A stretch of 64,000 nucleotides of DNA, taken from Micropterix aruncella (taxonomy: Eukaryota; Arthropoda; Insecta; Lepidoptera; Micropterigidae). Both the position numbers and the translations under genes were made by a program. The notes beneath the pieces are model-generated. The model was not told the DNA's origin. It saw nothing but the letters and a program-made list of their open reading frames with translations, and ran no database searches. Of this stretch, positions 55,028 through 64,000 are shown one piece after another. The DNA lies in NCBI GenBank assembly GCA_944548615.1, contig OX155963.1, positions 19,772,261 to 19,836,260 of the forward strand. The letters run 5' to 3'. The first letter of the stretch is position 1. Every line of letters starts with the position of its first letter.

Positions 55028-55284
55028 GTGCTCACAGGGCATTGTGGCGTAAACATACACATGTACAACTTCAAGCTCCGGGATACGAAAATGTGCAGGT
55101 TCTGCACATTTTCGAGAGGCTGAGGAAACTTTTCTGCACCTCATGTGCGAGTGTGGCCCGCTGATGCGTAAAAGATACACCCACTTGGGTGGTCGTTACC
55201 TCCAACGTGAGGAGGTAAAACAATCTGGCCCCAAAAGCCTGTCGCGGTTCTTAAATAACACGAGGCTTAGCGCAGAACCATAGC
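55028..55284 (+). pseudogene. Retrotransposon zinc-knuckle C-terminus relic
   Basis: TGHCGVNIHMYNFKLRDTKM and CRFC, then after a shift near 55115 EAEETFLHLMCECGPLMRKR, YTHLGGRYLQREE and LSRFLNNTRLSAEP before a TAG. This is the C..C..H..C tail that follows RNase H in R1/I-like elements, from a family distinct from 40770-41602. Confidence 0.65.
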
Positions 55285-55289
55285 AGGTG

Positions 55290-56230
55290 GCGAACACAAT
55301 AGATCAGCAATGGTCGCAGTGTTACAAGGCTCCTAAAGACCTTAGAAAGGCCCCAGACAACAAATAACCCTCCGAAATCAGGCATATTTTTGTTTCATTG
55401 TACCGGCAAATTCAAGTTTGGTGGGTACCCCGCGCGTTATTTTAATGAATGTCCTCCCTCAAAACTGAAGTCTGGATACGTTCGCCTGCCCTCTCCTATT
55501 AAAATTTACAAATAAAAATATACAAAAAATGCAAATGTCTTTTTATTTCTTAGAAGATTGGCAAACGTCATATGTGCAAGTTAGTCTATTTACAGATCGG
55601 TATTAGCATGTATGCATTTATTTTGTACCAGCAAAAATAATATATCGTAATCACTGTTATAGATTTTGCTGCTGCAATAATAAAGACTTACACAACCAAT
55701 AATAATAATAAATATTATTTTAATTTTAAAATATGACAATTTTATCCCTTCTGTATATTTATACTATGATGAAAGTAGTATTCATAATATTCACAGAATT
55801 GCGTAATAATAATGATAATTAATTATTAATTAGAGACTAGAGGAGATAATGTTAGTACCGTGGGACACATTTCATAAGCATTTTAAACGTCAAATATTCA
55901 GACATTTTAATTTTAAAAATCGACCTGACATTTCAAGCAAAGTTGAATGATTTTAAAACATTTATTATTTATTATACTATCTATAAAAAAATCATTGACT
56001 AAGATGATTAAAAATCAGCAGCCTTAATATGAAGACGAGTGACGTTTCTATTTGTAAGGCTGTAGGCCTATAAAGCCTCCTGGAGTGTGAGAGTAATTTA
56101 GCGCGTTTTTTACACATTATTTTGACACAAAAATATTTTAAAATTATCAGTCGGTTTTGTAAGGCTGAAGGGTATTTGAATGTAGGTAAGGTATTTAGCC
56201 CAAAAAACACTTTTTTAATTAATCGCTATC
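55290..56230. other. Intergenic 3' of SCYL1
   Basis: AT-rich without exons. Minus-strand AATAAA signals near 55960-55975 could end the SCYL1 transcript. Confidence 0.4.
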
Positions 56231-56232
56231 GG

Positions 56233-58659
56233 CTAGTTCTTCTTGACGGCGAGCTTCATGGGACCCTGATTAGTGCGAGCGGTGCGCCGAGCCTCCATCT
56301 CTCTCTGACGCTGCAGTTTGCGCTCCTCGCGCTTCTTGCGCATTTCTTCCATTTTGCTATTCGATTCGGAGCCGCTGTTTCCCTCCTCGATCGGTTCAAA
56401 TTCGCCATCCTCCCAGCCTTTTAGGCTATCGTTGCTTTTCTCCGTCTTGAATTTGTTCACCCTCGAAACGGCGCTAGAGTTGTTGACCGTGCCGCAGTCC
56501 GACCACGCGGCGTTTCCGCTCCAACTATCCGCCGGGCTCGGTAATTCGTTTTCTTTCGGGTTCGATTCGAGCTCTTCGAGCGTGCCCCAATCGTCGATAC
56601 CCCATCCGTCGTCCTCGCTCAGAGTCGCCAAGCCGGGCACGGGCTGATTGGCTTGCGTCGAATGGGATCGGCTGATGTTGCCGACGACCGGAGCGACGCC
56701 CGCTTCCATATCGCCCCAATTTCCACCCGAATCCCAATGCTCCGGGTCGTAGTCCGACGCGGACTCCGAATGCTCCAACGACGTCATCGAAGTGACCGAG
56801 GAAGTGGTCGTCGATACGCTGCTCGACGACGGCTGTTCCAGCGACGCGGGCTTCGTCAGCATTTGCCGGTGCGGGTTGTGGTGCGCCCTCGCCGTGTCGG
56901 AATGACTGCGATAAAACTTGGCCGTCACGGCCGTGACGGCCCAGCCGGCCCACGTCGCGGCCGCGTTGCTCAGCGACGGCGTAGCCGTGTTCACATCGGC
57001 CTCCATGCCCTCCTTCAGGCTGGGATCTTCGGAGACTTTTTCCAGTTTTCCGAGGAAGCCGCGTATCGTTCGGAAGACGGCGTCGCGCACTTGTTTCTCC
57101 GGATCGGCGGTGAGCGGACACAGCGCCGGCAAGATCCGGCTGGCCACTTCGGACAGAAGGAAGTATTGCTGCGTCGCGGCGAGCGCGAGAACTCCCGCTT
57201 GCCGAGCGGGCGGGAAGGGATCGCGCGTAGCGCGAACGAACGCCGATACGAGGACTTTCTGCCGAATCTGCGGGTGTAAATGCGACGCGACCTTCCCGAG
57301 GCATACGGTCGTGTTCGTTCGTATCCCGCCTTGATCGTCTTTCGACTGCAATCGAGCGAAATGCTTCAATACTTCTACGTTCAGATTGTTATAATTAAGC
57401 TTCGGCGCGAGATGAACGATCGATTTTACGGTTTGTTCGCGGATTACGGGGTTCGTATCGAGGAATCCGTGCGCGAGCTGCGGAAAAATCTGATCGTTTA
57501 CCGTTGAATTATGTATGTGGTTAATGAAATGTTCTAATTGCATAAGCAGACGCGATCGCGTCGTGCGATCGTTCGAGCTGAATAACGAGACGATGCAAGG
57601 AACGATCATTTTTTGATATTCGGATTCTTCGAGGAGGCGGCCTAGTTTGAACATTGGGCTTAAAACAGCTGAACCGGCGTCGCCAAAGTTGAACGCTGTC
57701 AGCAATTGCGGTAGAATTTTTTTGACGCACACATCGTCGGGGAACGTATCGAGCTGCCCTGATAGATTTGAGAAGAAACGCGCTTTTTCAGTTTTGTCTT
57801 TTATCTGTATTTCCTCGAGGAATAGGAGCGTGTCGATTAATGTGTTTTTGAAAAATCCGCCTTGTTTCCGCAACCGAGTGATTATATCCGCTGGGTTTGG
57901 ACGAGAGCCTGGCTTTGTAGCGACTAACTCGCAATAGACAGACGAAATCTGCGGGTGGATTTTCTTGACGAAATTCAAACTCGGTTGCTCTTTCAGCGGC
58001 CCGTTGAAAACCTCCCAAATTAAGCAGCCAAGCCCCCACATATCGCCCGACCATGTCTTTGCCTGACGCTGCAGATCCGAATCTTTCCTCTCCGGCGGAT
58101 CATAAATCGAAAGAGCCGGGAAAATTTTCACATGCACGTTATTATCCTGTTGATTTGTTATTAAAAACTCGAATCCGCCGAGCTTCCACTCGCCGCAGAC
58201 CGTAACGAATATCGAATACAGACAGACATTGTTGTGCTTCATGTTTCCGTCGTTGTTTAGAAACGACAGCGCCCGCGTCACTTGGAACAGCCCCCACGAG
58301 AGGAACAAATCATTCTGCTGACTCTCCAACTTGGAATTGTCGAGGTAAGTCGATAGTGGCTCGACGTACTCCGTCGCCACGTAAATGAACTTATCTGACT
58401 CGCAGCTGTCGAGATAAGTCAACAGATTCGGGTGCCGTATAGTCTTCAGTTTCTTGAGCGATGTCTTCGCTATCTCTATCTCCACCTCGTTGCTCTTCTG
58501 TGCGTCCAAAACAAACACAGACACTTCATCCTGCGTTCCTCTCTTTTTCCCTTTGTGCAAAGTCCACACGCTTTTATTCTCTAAGCCAGGCACCACGTCG
58601 CCGATTTCGAAAGGAAAATCCTTCGAAGGATCGCGAGAAAAGAACGACCACATCTTCAT
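56233..58659 (-). CDS. SCYL1: SCYL1 (N-terminal kinase-like protein), intronless
   Basis: A single uninterrupted frame of 808 codons from the first ATG (58659, MKMWSFF); the family start MW.FF lies at the second ATG, 58653. SCYL1 is a catalytically dead kinase scaffold that binds COPI coats and supports Golgi-ER retrograde traffic (Drosophila yata). Seen: kinase-like domain about residues 15-290 with the ATP lysine motif replaced by VSVFVLDAQ, no HRD motif, and WKLGGF in place of DFG; HEAT-like repeats about 320-560 (PVIREQTVKSIVHLAPKL, PFPPARQAGVLALAATQQY); a Ser/Thr-rich linker; and a charged coiled coil (MEEMRKKREERKLQRQ). The C-terminus LAVKKN keeps two lysines near the end, close to but not exactly a KKxx COPI signal. 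Higher GC than surroundings. The complete, unbroken frame argues against a processed pseudogene. Confidence 0.94.
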   Translation of the reverse strand: MKMWSFFSRDPSKDFPFEIGDVVPGLENKSVWTLHKGKKRGTQDEVSVFVLDAQKSNEVEIEIAKTSLKKLKTIRHPNLLTYLDSCESDKFIYVATEYVEPLSTYLDNSKLESQQNDLFLSWGLFQVTRALSFLNNDGNMKHNNVCLYSIFVTVCGEWKLGGFEFLITNQQDNNVHVKIFPALSIYDPPERKDSDLQRQAKTWSGDMWGLGCLIWEVFNGPLKEQPSLNFVKKIHPQISSVYCELVATKPGSRPNPADIITRLRKQGGFFKNTLIDTLLFLEEIQIKDKTEKARFFSNLSGQLDTFPDDVCVKKILPQLLTAFNFGDAGSAVLSPMFKLGRLLEESEYQKMIVPCIVSLFSSNDRTTRSRLLMQLEHFINHIHNSTVNDQIFPQLAHGFLDTNPVIREQTVKSIVHLAPKLNYNNLNVEVLKHFARLQSKDDQGGIRTNTTVCLGKVASHLHPQIRQKVLVSAFVRATRDPFPPARQAGVLALAATQQYFLLSEVASRILPALCPLTADPEKQVRDAVFRTIRGFLGKLEKVSEDPSLKEGMEADVNTATPSLSNAAATWAGWAVTAVTAKFYRSHSDTARAHHNPHRQMLTKPASLEQPSSSSVSTTTSSVTSMTSLEHSESASDYDPEHWDSGGNWGDMEAGVAPVVGNISRSHSTQANQPVPGLATLSEDDGWGIDDWGTLEELESNPKENELPSPADSWSGNAAWSDCGTVNNSSAVSRVNKFKTEKSNDSLKGWEDGEFEPIEEGNSGSESNSKMEEMRKKREERKLQRQREMEARRTARTNQGPMKLAVKKN

Positions 58660-58689
58660 AAAAACAAGTCCACTTCGCTCGAGATTCAC

Positions 58690-58930
58690 TAAAGTCCACT
58701 TAACATTGTTTCACCATCAATATGAATTTTTAAGCAGTCAGATTAACGTAACAGTCGCTGGGTTTATTTTATTATAAAACGACGCGCACGCGATACAATC
58801 ACTACACGCAGCAACGATTACTGCTATTTTCGTACGCGATTTTCCGAAATCTGCGAAATGTCAAAACGTCTTCAACAAATTTTCTTTACGACAGATGTTT
58901 GACAATGACAAATACATGACAAGTCGGGCA
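58690..58930 (-). promoter_or_regulatory. SCYL1 upstream region
   Basis: No TATA box or clear motif. ACGACGCGCACGCGATAC near 58780-58795 and CGTACGCGATTTTCCG near 58832 make it CpG-rich, typical of a housekeeping promoter. An upstream 5' exon cannot be excluded. Confidence 0.3.
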
Positions 58931-59044
58931 TGGCACCATGGATGCTAATAATATGACAGATCTATTTGTTTTAAAACATATTGCGCATCACCACAATAAC
59001 ATATCAGACAGTAGTTTATCTTACAACACATTCAAATCGAATCA

Positions 59045-59275
59045 AGCTAATTCACGAGTCGTAAGAGCTCGCATATGGCCTCCAGATGTCCGCTACTCGG
59101 GCGACGCGGATATTCAAACGATCGAAAATGTCGCCAACCTTCACCCTTGCGTAACGCTAGCCAAAAGCGTTCGTCGAGACGTGCCCATCCGCTTACTACT
59201 TCCACCCTAACCCGCAATGCCCTGTCGCTCGAGTGTGCGTCTACTGTTCTGACGGTATACTGTGGCATCACCGTT
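59045..59275 (-). mobile_element. Repeat family B, copy 2
   Basis: On the minus strand it starts CACAGTATACCGTCAGAACA and continues with CTCGAGCGACAGGGCATTGC, CTCGACGAACGCTTTTGGCT, CGGACATCTGGAGGCCATAT and CTCTTACGACTCGTGA, as in 62219-62487. The far terminal repeat is missing. Confidence 0.7.
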
Positions 59276-59559
59276 CTACACTAAAAGTTTGATCAAACAG
59301 CTAGCCTAGTCAAATTAGCGTATAAAAGGGGTAACTTTGTTAATTAATTCATAACCACAATTTTATTTGTTTTATGGACAGTGTTTCTAAACAGAACTTA
59401 CTGTAAAGAATCCAACAAATCGCATGTGTGCATTTTGATATTCTCTGAAAACAGAAGAGATTTTTTTATCATGAGATTATTTTGAATTTTGATCTTTGAT
59501 TGATTTTTTATTATTTTTTTTTTTAATCCAGAGATTTTTGTAAAACAAATTACAAAAAC

Positions 59560-59880
59560 ACCTACAGAATTAGGGAAAAGGTCAAGATGATCCTGAAACA
59601 AGAGGCTGCATCAACTAACTACCTTATTCCCCTAAAAAAGAAAAGGTACCTTTGCGCAAAGTTCATGTATTTCATGGCGCCAAAAATATTTACAGCATTG
59701 ACAAGTTTAAAAAAACCCCCGATATCGAAAGGATTAAATTAAAAAGAAACAGATGGCTGATACCTGAAATTGGATACCTGCGTATGGAAAATGAACTTCT
59801 ACAAATTACAGTACAAGGAGAAAAAGGAATTCGTATTAGTACTCCTTTTATTAGCTTGACCTCTACGAGTATGTATGTAT
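59560..59880 (+). other. Unidentified protein-like frames, shifted
   Basis: Two overlapping frames look coding: YRIREKVKMILKQEAASTNY then, one frame over, LRKVHVFHGAKNIYSIDKFK and RWLIPEIGYLRMENELLQIT. A putative donor AAAAG|GTACCT lies between them. Either a two-part relic with a frameshift or chance in A-rich DNA. No family recognised. Confidence 0.25.
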
Positions 59881-59944
59881 GTATCTATCTATCTATAATT
59901 CTAACGGAATCTTCAAGTAAATTTTCACTAAATTCCTGACGTCT

Positions 59945-60735
59945 GAATAATTTGCCACATGTATTAAGGACCGATGACAATGTAATAATTTTATAATTTT
60001 GACCTAATGTCCTAACCAGGAGCATAAGGATAAAATGAAAAAAATACTGATTGTACAGGTATAACCGGCCATATAATGACAGTAAATATTGTCATTCTTT
60101 ATAAATACATGTATAGTTAAGACAAACTAAAAAGAAAGTGATATAAAATTATACTTAAAAAAAACAAAAAAATCACGATTTAATAGCATTGTGAACTTAA
60201 ACGTAAAAAAATCATATATACAGATATTGTTCATCAGCAATAGAAAGTACCCTAACTCGATAAAGTTAAATGATTTTGAATAAGTTTAAAATGAGAATAA
60301 AGTGATTGACCAAAAAAAATACTATTGCTAAAAAAGCGTGGAGTGCTTGATATCAATTGTTATAAATATTTCATTGGTAGCTACATATTTGTAACTATAA
60401 AGTTATCATAAAAATAAAGTAGAAAGCACCACCTCACGCTTTTTAAATTCAACAAAATTTTTTTGGTAATCACTTTATTGTCATTTTAAAATTATTCAAA
60501 ATCATTTAACTATATTGAGTTAGGCTATTTTTTGTCGCTGTTGAACAATATCGTTATATTTCAAGGTTATTTTTTAGTTGACATTGATATTAAAGCGGTT
60601 TTTTAAAAACTATATGACTACAAAACAAAACTATTTAATTTTTAAAAAACATATTGTTTTTTTTTTATTTAAATAGTTTTTACAGTACGATTTTATACAA
60701 AAAAAAAGTTATAAAAACACAAAGTTAAAATCATT
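59945..60735. other. A/T-rich intergenic, nothing recognised
   Basis: Many A and T runs, no open frame of interest. Confidence 0.4.
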
Positions 60736-60742
60736 CCATAAA

Positions 60743-60901
60743 ATGACATTCATGTCTTGCCTATTGTCAATGGCGGGTCCCATCAAACTTGCAGAAGGCA
60801 AATTTGCAGACGGCAATCTTGCAGACGGCATTCTTGCAGGCGGCAGTTTTGCAGAAGGCAATCTTGCAGAAGGCAGTTTTGCAAATGTCAAACTGACCTA
60901 A
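60743..60901 (+). CDS. Small ORF with pentapeptide repeats (52 codons)
   Basis: ATG to TAA. After MTFMSCLLSMAGPIK come seven consecutive units of five residues: LAEGK FADGN LADGI LAGGS FAEGN LAEGS and FANVK. The DNA is a 15-bp minisatellite (60788-60892, unit TTTGCAGACGGCAAT). The Leu/Phe every fifth residue with Asn before it resembles pentapeptide-repeat right-handed beta helices, although Gly replaces the usual Ala/Ser at position -2. Too short for a full helix of known family members. No promoter or splice sites assigned, and a noncoding minisatellite is an equal alternative. Confidence 0.3.
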   Translation: MTFMSCLLSMAGPIKLAEGKFADGNLADGILAGGSFAEGNLAEGSFANVKLT

Positions 60902-60911
60902 CCTAACCTAA
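60897..60911 (+). repeat. Interstitial (CCTAA)3, telomere-type
   Basis: CCTAACCTAACCTAA followed by CAGAAAAACTTAAAA, a sequence that also follows the second tract at 61018. Confidence 0.85.
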
Positions 60912-61017
60912 CAGAAAAACTTAAAACATTTTTTTTAATGTTTAGTTTGATGTATAAAAGTCATCCACTACAAGGATGCCGGTAATTAATGTCACTTCGA
61001 TTTTAGGGAAAGAAAAA

Positions 61018-61037
61018 CCTAACCTAACCTAACCTAA
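61018..61037 (+). repeat. Interstitial (CCTAA)4, telomere-type
   Basis: CCTAACCTAACCTAACCTAA then CAGAAAAACTTAAAA. (TTAGG)n is the ancestral insect telomere repeat; four units here are interstitial. Confidence 0.85.
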
Positions 61038-61059
61038 CAGAAAAACTTAAAAACTGTAC

Positions 61060-61185
61060 TGAAGGTTGCCGCCTGCAAGGTTGCTTCCTGCAAGGTTGCC
61101 TCCTGCAAATCTGCCCACAACAAATTTGGACCTGTCAAAAGTGACATTTGTGCAAAATTGCCGCATGCAAAACTGGCGCCCCCCG
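61060..61185 (-). repeat. Second pentapeptide-type minisatellite, opposite strand
   Basis: The minus strand reads QFCTNVTFDRSKFVVGRF then AGGNLAGSNLAGGNL, again with Phe/Leu every five residues and 15-bp DNA units (CTTGCAGGAGGCAAC type). Inverted relative to 60788-60892, so the two arrays flank the CCTAA tracts as an inverted pair. No start codon in frame. Confidence 0.55.
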
Positions 61186-61286
61186 AATACACGCTGTAAT
61201 ATTATCATCGTTATTGGCAATACCGGCCGATCTGTCAAAAGTGTGGTGGTCCGGATTTGTGCGCAAAATCAGAAAATTACAGAAGA

Positions 61287-61756
61287 ATGAGCTACAGAAG
61301 TTCCGATCGCGATATACGCGACGCGACAGGTAAAATCATTAATAAATCCCTATAAAACAATTCAGGAACTCACCGGAAACTTCAATTTCGAAGCGGACGC
61401 GTGCAGGTTCTTTCTCCTCGTACGCCGCGTCGGCGTTGCCAGATGGCGGCGGATGAACCGAATCTTTGACGTTGTTCAAATGTTATTATAATAATTTAGT
61501 AACCTCTTACGAATGTATTAAATCTCATTTCGCCAGTGTTTCACGTTGTCAGGGTCTTCGAGATCCAGGGATCGTGATTACAGAAAAAGGCGGGACTCGG
61601 ACGAGCGCGATAATCAAGGAAAATACAAAAGTCGCCATGGTAACGATGGCGCGAGGAACCGCAGCCGCAGTCGATCGACAGAAATGGATCCTTATAGGAA
61701 TAGGCAAAGGAGCAGCCCGACCCGCGGCGATGTTAAATCCGTAGGAAACTTGCCAG
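61287..61756 (+). CDS. Probable 5' exons of an Arg/Ser-rich protein gene
   Basis: Exon 1 (61287-61329) runs from ATG to GTAAAA and encodes MSYRSSDRDIRDAT plus one base. Exon 2 (61553-61756) follows TTTCACGTTGTCAG and continues in frame GSSRSRDRDYRKRRDSDERD, then NRSRSRSTEMDPYRNRQRSS and ending VGNLPG. The joint phase agrees, coding GC is raised, and RS/RD dipeptides are those of splicing-factor-type RS domains. Exon 2 ends at a weak GTTAAT donor; without splicing the frame stops two codons later at 61761, giving a ~83-residue protein. Later exons were not found. Which SR-type protein it is I cannot tell. Confidence 0.5.
61374..61478 (-). other. Antisense exon-like open stretch between the RS exons
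   Basis: The minus strand is open for about 35 codons (NNVKDSVHPPPSGNADAAYE, EKEPARVRFEIEVSG) and ends at a good donor G|GTGAGT at 61373. GC-rich. No acceptor or ATG found; it may be a first or internal exon of an opposing gene, or chance overlap with the plus-strand intron. Confidence 0.25.
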
Positions 61757-62034
61757 GTTAATTTTTTTATGTTAAAAAATATGCACCCAGTACATAGGTT
61801 AAAAAATATGTTGAAAATTATGCACCCAGTACATACATAGGCTGGCGTCCTTTTTTCTTTTGCAAATGTTTGGGCAATCTTATTATTGACAAGCTTATTT
61901 CCAAAGGGAGTGTATAACCCGAACGAAATAGATGGGCGGACGAAGGATACAAATACAGCACATACAGCCGTATTCACTGTCGATACACCAAGGAAATCCT
62001 TACTTGAGTGCCTTTCAAGTACCACCCTCAAAAT

Positions 62035-62625
62035 TGCTATTCATAGTCAGTTTTACACGACTGCCCAACAAAAAAGAAGTGTAATGTGTTCAGGTTCATC
62101 TATGTATGTTTTCCGTTTCTTTATTCCACCATAACTTCTAAACGCTTAAACCGATTTAAGAAGTGTGCAGTAGTGTTAGGATCGTTATCTCATCCCGAGT
62201 GTCATAGGGTACCTTAACCACAGTATACCAAGCAGTAGCTTTACTCTCGAACTACAGGGCATTGCGGGAAGAGACTGCGACGAATGTGGGCAGAGGGGTA
62301 TGTCTCGACGAACGCCTTTGGTTAGCGTTACGCGCAGTTAAAGGCTGCAGGCAGGCAAGCGACTTTTTCGAACGTTTGGGTCCGAGTAGCCGACATCTGG
62401 CGGCCATATCCGAGCCCTTACGACTCGTGACGTATTCGCTTCGATTTCAATTTTGTTCTAAGAAAAGCTACTGTCTGGTATACTGTGCCTTAACTGTGTC
62501 TGGTATACGTGCCAAATCTCCAAATGACAATAAATTAACAAATATATCTTTTTTAGTGTCAAATGATAGGTCTGATTGAGTGCATTCCGAAAACATATAC
62601 ATATCTATATGGATAAATACTGTTA
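62035..62625 (-). repeat. Family A copy, reversed, split by a family B element
   Basis: TTTTACACGACTGCCC, TATGTTTTCCGTTTC, ACGCTTAAACCGATTTAAG and GTGTCATAGGGTACCTTAAC are the reverse of 16860-17030. After the insert it resumes with CCTTAACTGTG, AATAAATTAACAAATATATC and TGATAGGTCTGATTGAGTGC. Confidence 0.75.
62219..62487 (+). mobile_element. Repeat family B, complete copy with 7-bp target duplication
   Basis: Ends CACAGTATACCAAGCAGTAG and, reversed, CACAGTATACCAGACAGTAG are inverted repeats (~24 bp). CCTTAAC flanks both sides (62212-62218 and 62488-62494), and the intact family A copy at 16865 has one GGTACC/AAGG site there. 269 bp, no transposase. This copy defines the family boundaries. 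Confidence 0.88.
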
Positions 62626-62639
62626 GGGCCTAGTTTTAT

Positions 62640-64000
62640 TCTAAACAAACTTTAATTTAAATAGTCTAAATAATCAATCAATCAAATTTGTCATCGCGCA
62701 GTAGACGCGATACATCGAACATCTTACCGTATATAGGCGACAAGTCGCGCACGTCCCTAATGAATTTTAAATCGAGTAAGGTAGAATATTTTTATATAGA
62801 GAAGAGAAATCTTCCCTTTTTTTTTTTGGCTGGCAACCACCGAAGAGGACGGTCGACAAGAGACCGGCCGCTCCGCCGTTGGCGGGCGCGGCCGGCTACC
62901 GCCCAATTAATTATTCATTTTGTGCCATCAGTCGTCAGTCGACACAGTCTAGAGCTAAATTGTGTGAATTTTAAAATCTACAACTAAACTCAGTTCAGCA
63001 TCCGGGGAGGACCTCATCGGATTCCATACCTTATACAGGCAAGTCTTCTATCTGTAACCATTAGCTTCCCCTCATAAAGTCAGATTTTAAAAATAATAAA
63101 TTTAAATTAAAAGGATTGTTTTTAAAGCCAAATCCCCTGTAAATTACTGTTGCCATATCTTCGTTGGCGAATAAATTAGAGTCATATAAAATCAAAATTT
63201 ATTAAATTGAGTACGTCGAAACAGAGGTAGGTAGGGCGTAGCATCAGCTGTAATTCCCGGTGTCTAAGCATCGCATTCCGTCTTCTCGCCTCAATCGATT
63301 TCTCTAGTACCATCTAAATATTGATTCCAAAATAATAATTTAAAATTTAAAATCGTATCCGGGGAGCAGGTGGTAAAAAATCCAGAAGCAACCTCCCAAT
63401 ACTCCCGAGGGTAGCAGTGTGTTCCTCCTGTATCCCAGAACCCGAAGAACCACAGTACCTGTCCAAAATCCCACTTCGCCGAATTTAGTCCTGAAAAATT
63501 GAAAGCCGTAACGTTCAATTTCCATGAATCTAATCTAAGAATATTGCTAATTGATATTACTCGGATTCGCCATATGCTATGGCTTAGCTTTCTTATAATT
63601 AAATAAAATATATTTTTCTGTTAAAATAAACCTTTCATTTGAGTTAATAATCATTATTGAGCGGATTGAAGAAATTAAGACGGTAGCTAAAAATACCGCC
63701 GGGTCAGAGCGGGCTATACTCCCGTAGGCACCCGACTAACACAGGACAGAGTAATGTTTCAGGGCAAGGGATAAATAAAAGAATAATTTTATAAAAGAAA
63801 GTTTGAAATCATATAATTAATTTTATCATTTAGCGGAGAAAGGAACCGCAGTACTTTATTAATTATTTGCAGCAATCCGCTGGTTTATAGCGTACTTAAA
63901 TTCAAATTAGCATTTCTCGTTTTTTTTAAATATTATCTAGTAATCATTTCCAATATCCTCATTAGACGATTTAGCCATTGATGGTGGTAAGGCGGCAGAC
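62640..64000. other. Unassigned right edge
   Basis: A GC-rich block at 62825-62945 (GGCTGGCAACCACCGAAGAG, CCGGCCGCTCCGCCG) and ATCCGGGGAG motifs at 62999 and 63358 suggest transposon (perhaps LTR) DNA, but no terminal repeats, primer site or frame could be confirmed. Frames at 63291-63525 show no family signature. It could contain later exons of the 61287 gene that I failed to see. Confidence 0.3.

Noticed and set aside
56525..57304. Antisense and alternate frames inside SCYL1 (259 and 208 codons)
   Set aside because: They shadow the GC-rich coding strand of SCYL1, are Arg/Gly-rich, and have no family signature.
62825..63070. LTR retrotransposon end
   Set aside because: GC-rich and transposon-like, but no matching second LTR, primer-binding site or TG..CA ends could be shown.

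Overview
This is nuclear DNA from an arthropod, most likely an insect. Genes have GT-AG introns, the background is AT-rich and dense in transposons, and the products are animal proteins. The transposon set is tRNA-derived SINEs, several non-LTR clades, hAT, Tigger and MITEs. Short (CCTAA)n tracts match the TTAGG telomere repeat of many non-dipteran insects. I could not settle the order. I saw no operons, CRISPR arrays, phage or rRNA.

Four protein-coding loci are well supported. (1) 4138-4848 (-): a two-exon gene for a small secreted protein of unknown function, with a TATA box. (2) 24986-37522 (+): the 3' three exons of an ANKRD6/Diversin/Diego ortholog (planar cell polarity and Wnt signalling), with ankyrin repeats, a basic region and a coiled coil; its 5' exons were not found here. 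(3) 38666-51627 (-): a complete six-exon CDK5RAP1, the mitochondrial tRNA methylthiotransferase, whose splice phases all close to a 588-residue protein. (4) 56233-58659 (-): an intronless SCYL1 pseudokinase. ANKRD6 and CDK5RAP1 converge with about 1.1 kb between stops; CDK5RAP1 and SCYL1 lie on the same strand. A probable fifth gene starts at 61287 (+) with two exons encoding an Arg/Ser-rich N-terminus.

Nearly everything else is mobile DNA. 1-24.9 kb: dispersed repeats (families A, B, D, E, G and U), a SINE, an RLE retrotransposon relic, MITEs, a ~400 bp (AT)n tract, a C-rich tract and a 1.7 kb element with ~550 bp inverted arms. 25-35 kb (ANKRD6 introns): a SINE, a U copy, a non-LTR reverse transcriptase with one frameshift, and hAT elements nested in one another with perfect 8-bp target duplications. 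39-45.6 kb (last CDK5RAP1 intron): three non-LTR fragments, one inside a TA-flanked MITE that sits in a further repeat. 51.8-54.6 kb: a second RLE copy, a Tigger relic, and a U copy split by a hairpin MITE with TAA target duplications. 60.7-61.2 kb: two opposed 15-bp minisatellites that read as pentapeptide repeats, next to (CCTAA)n.

No obviously new multi-gene system is present. The most distinctive items are the pentapeptide/CCTAA block, the dated transposon nests, the high-copy U repeat and the orphan secreted protein.
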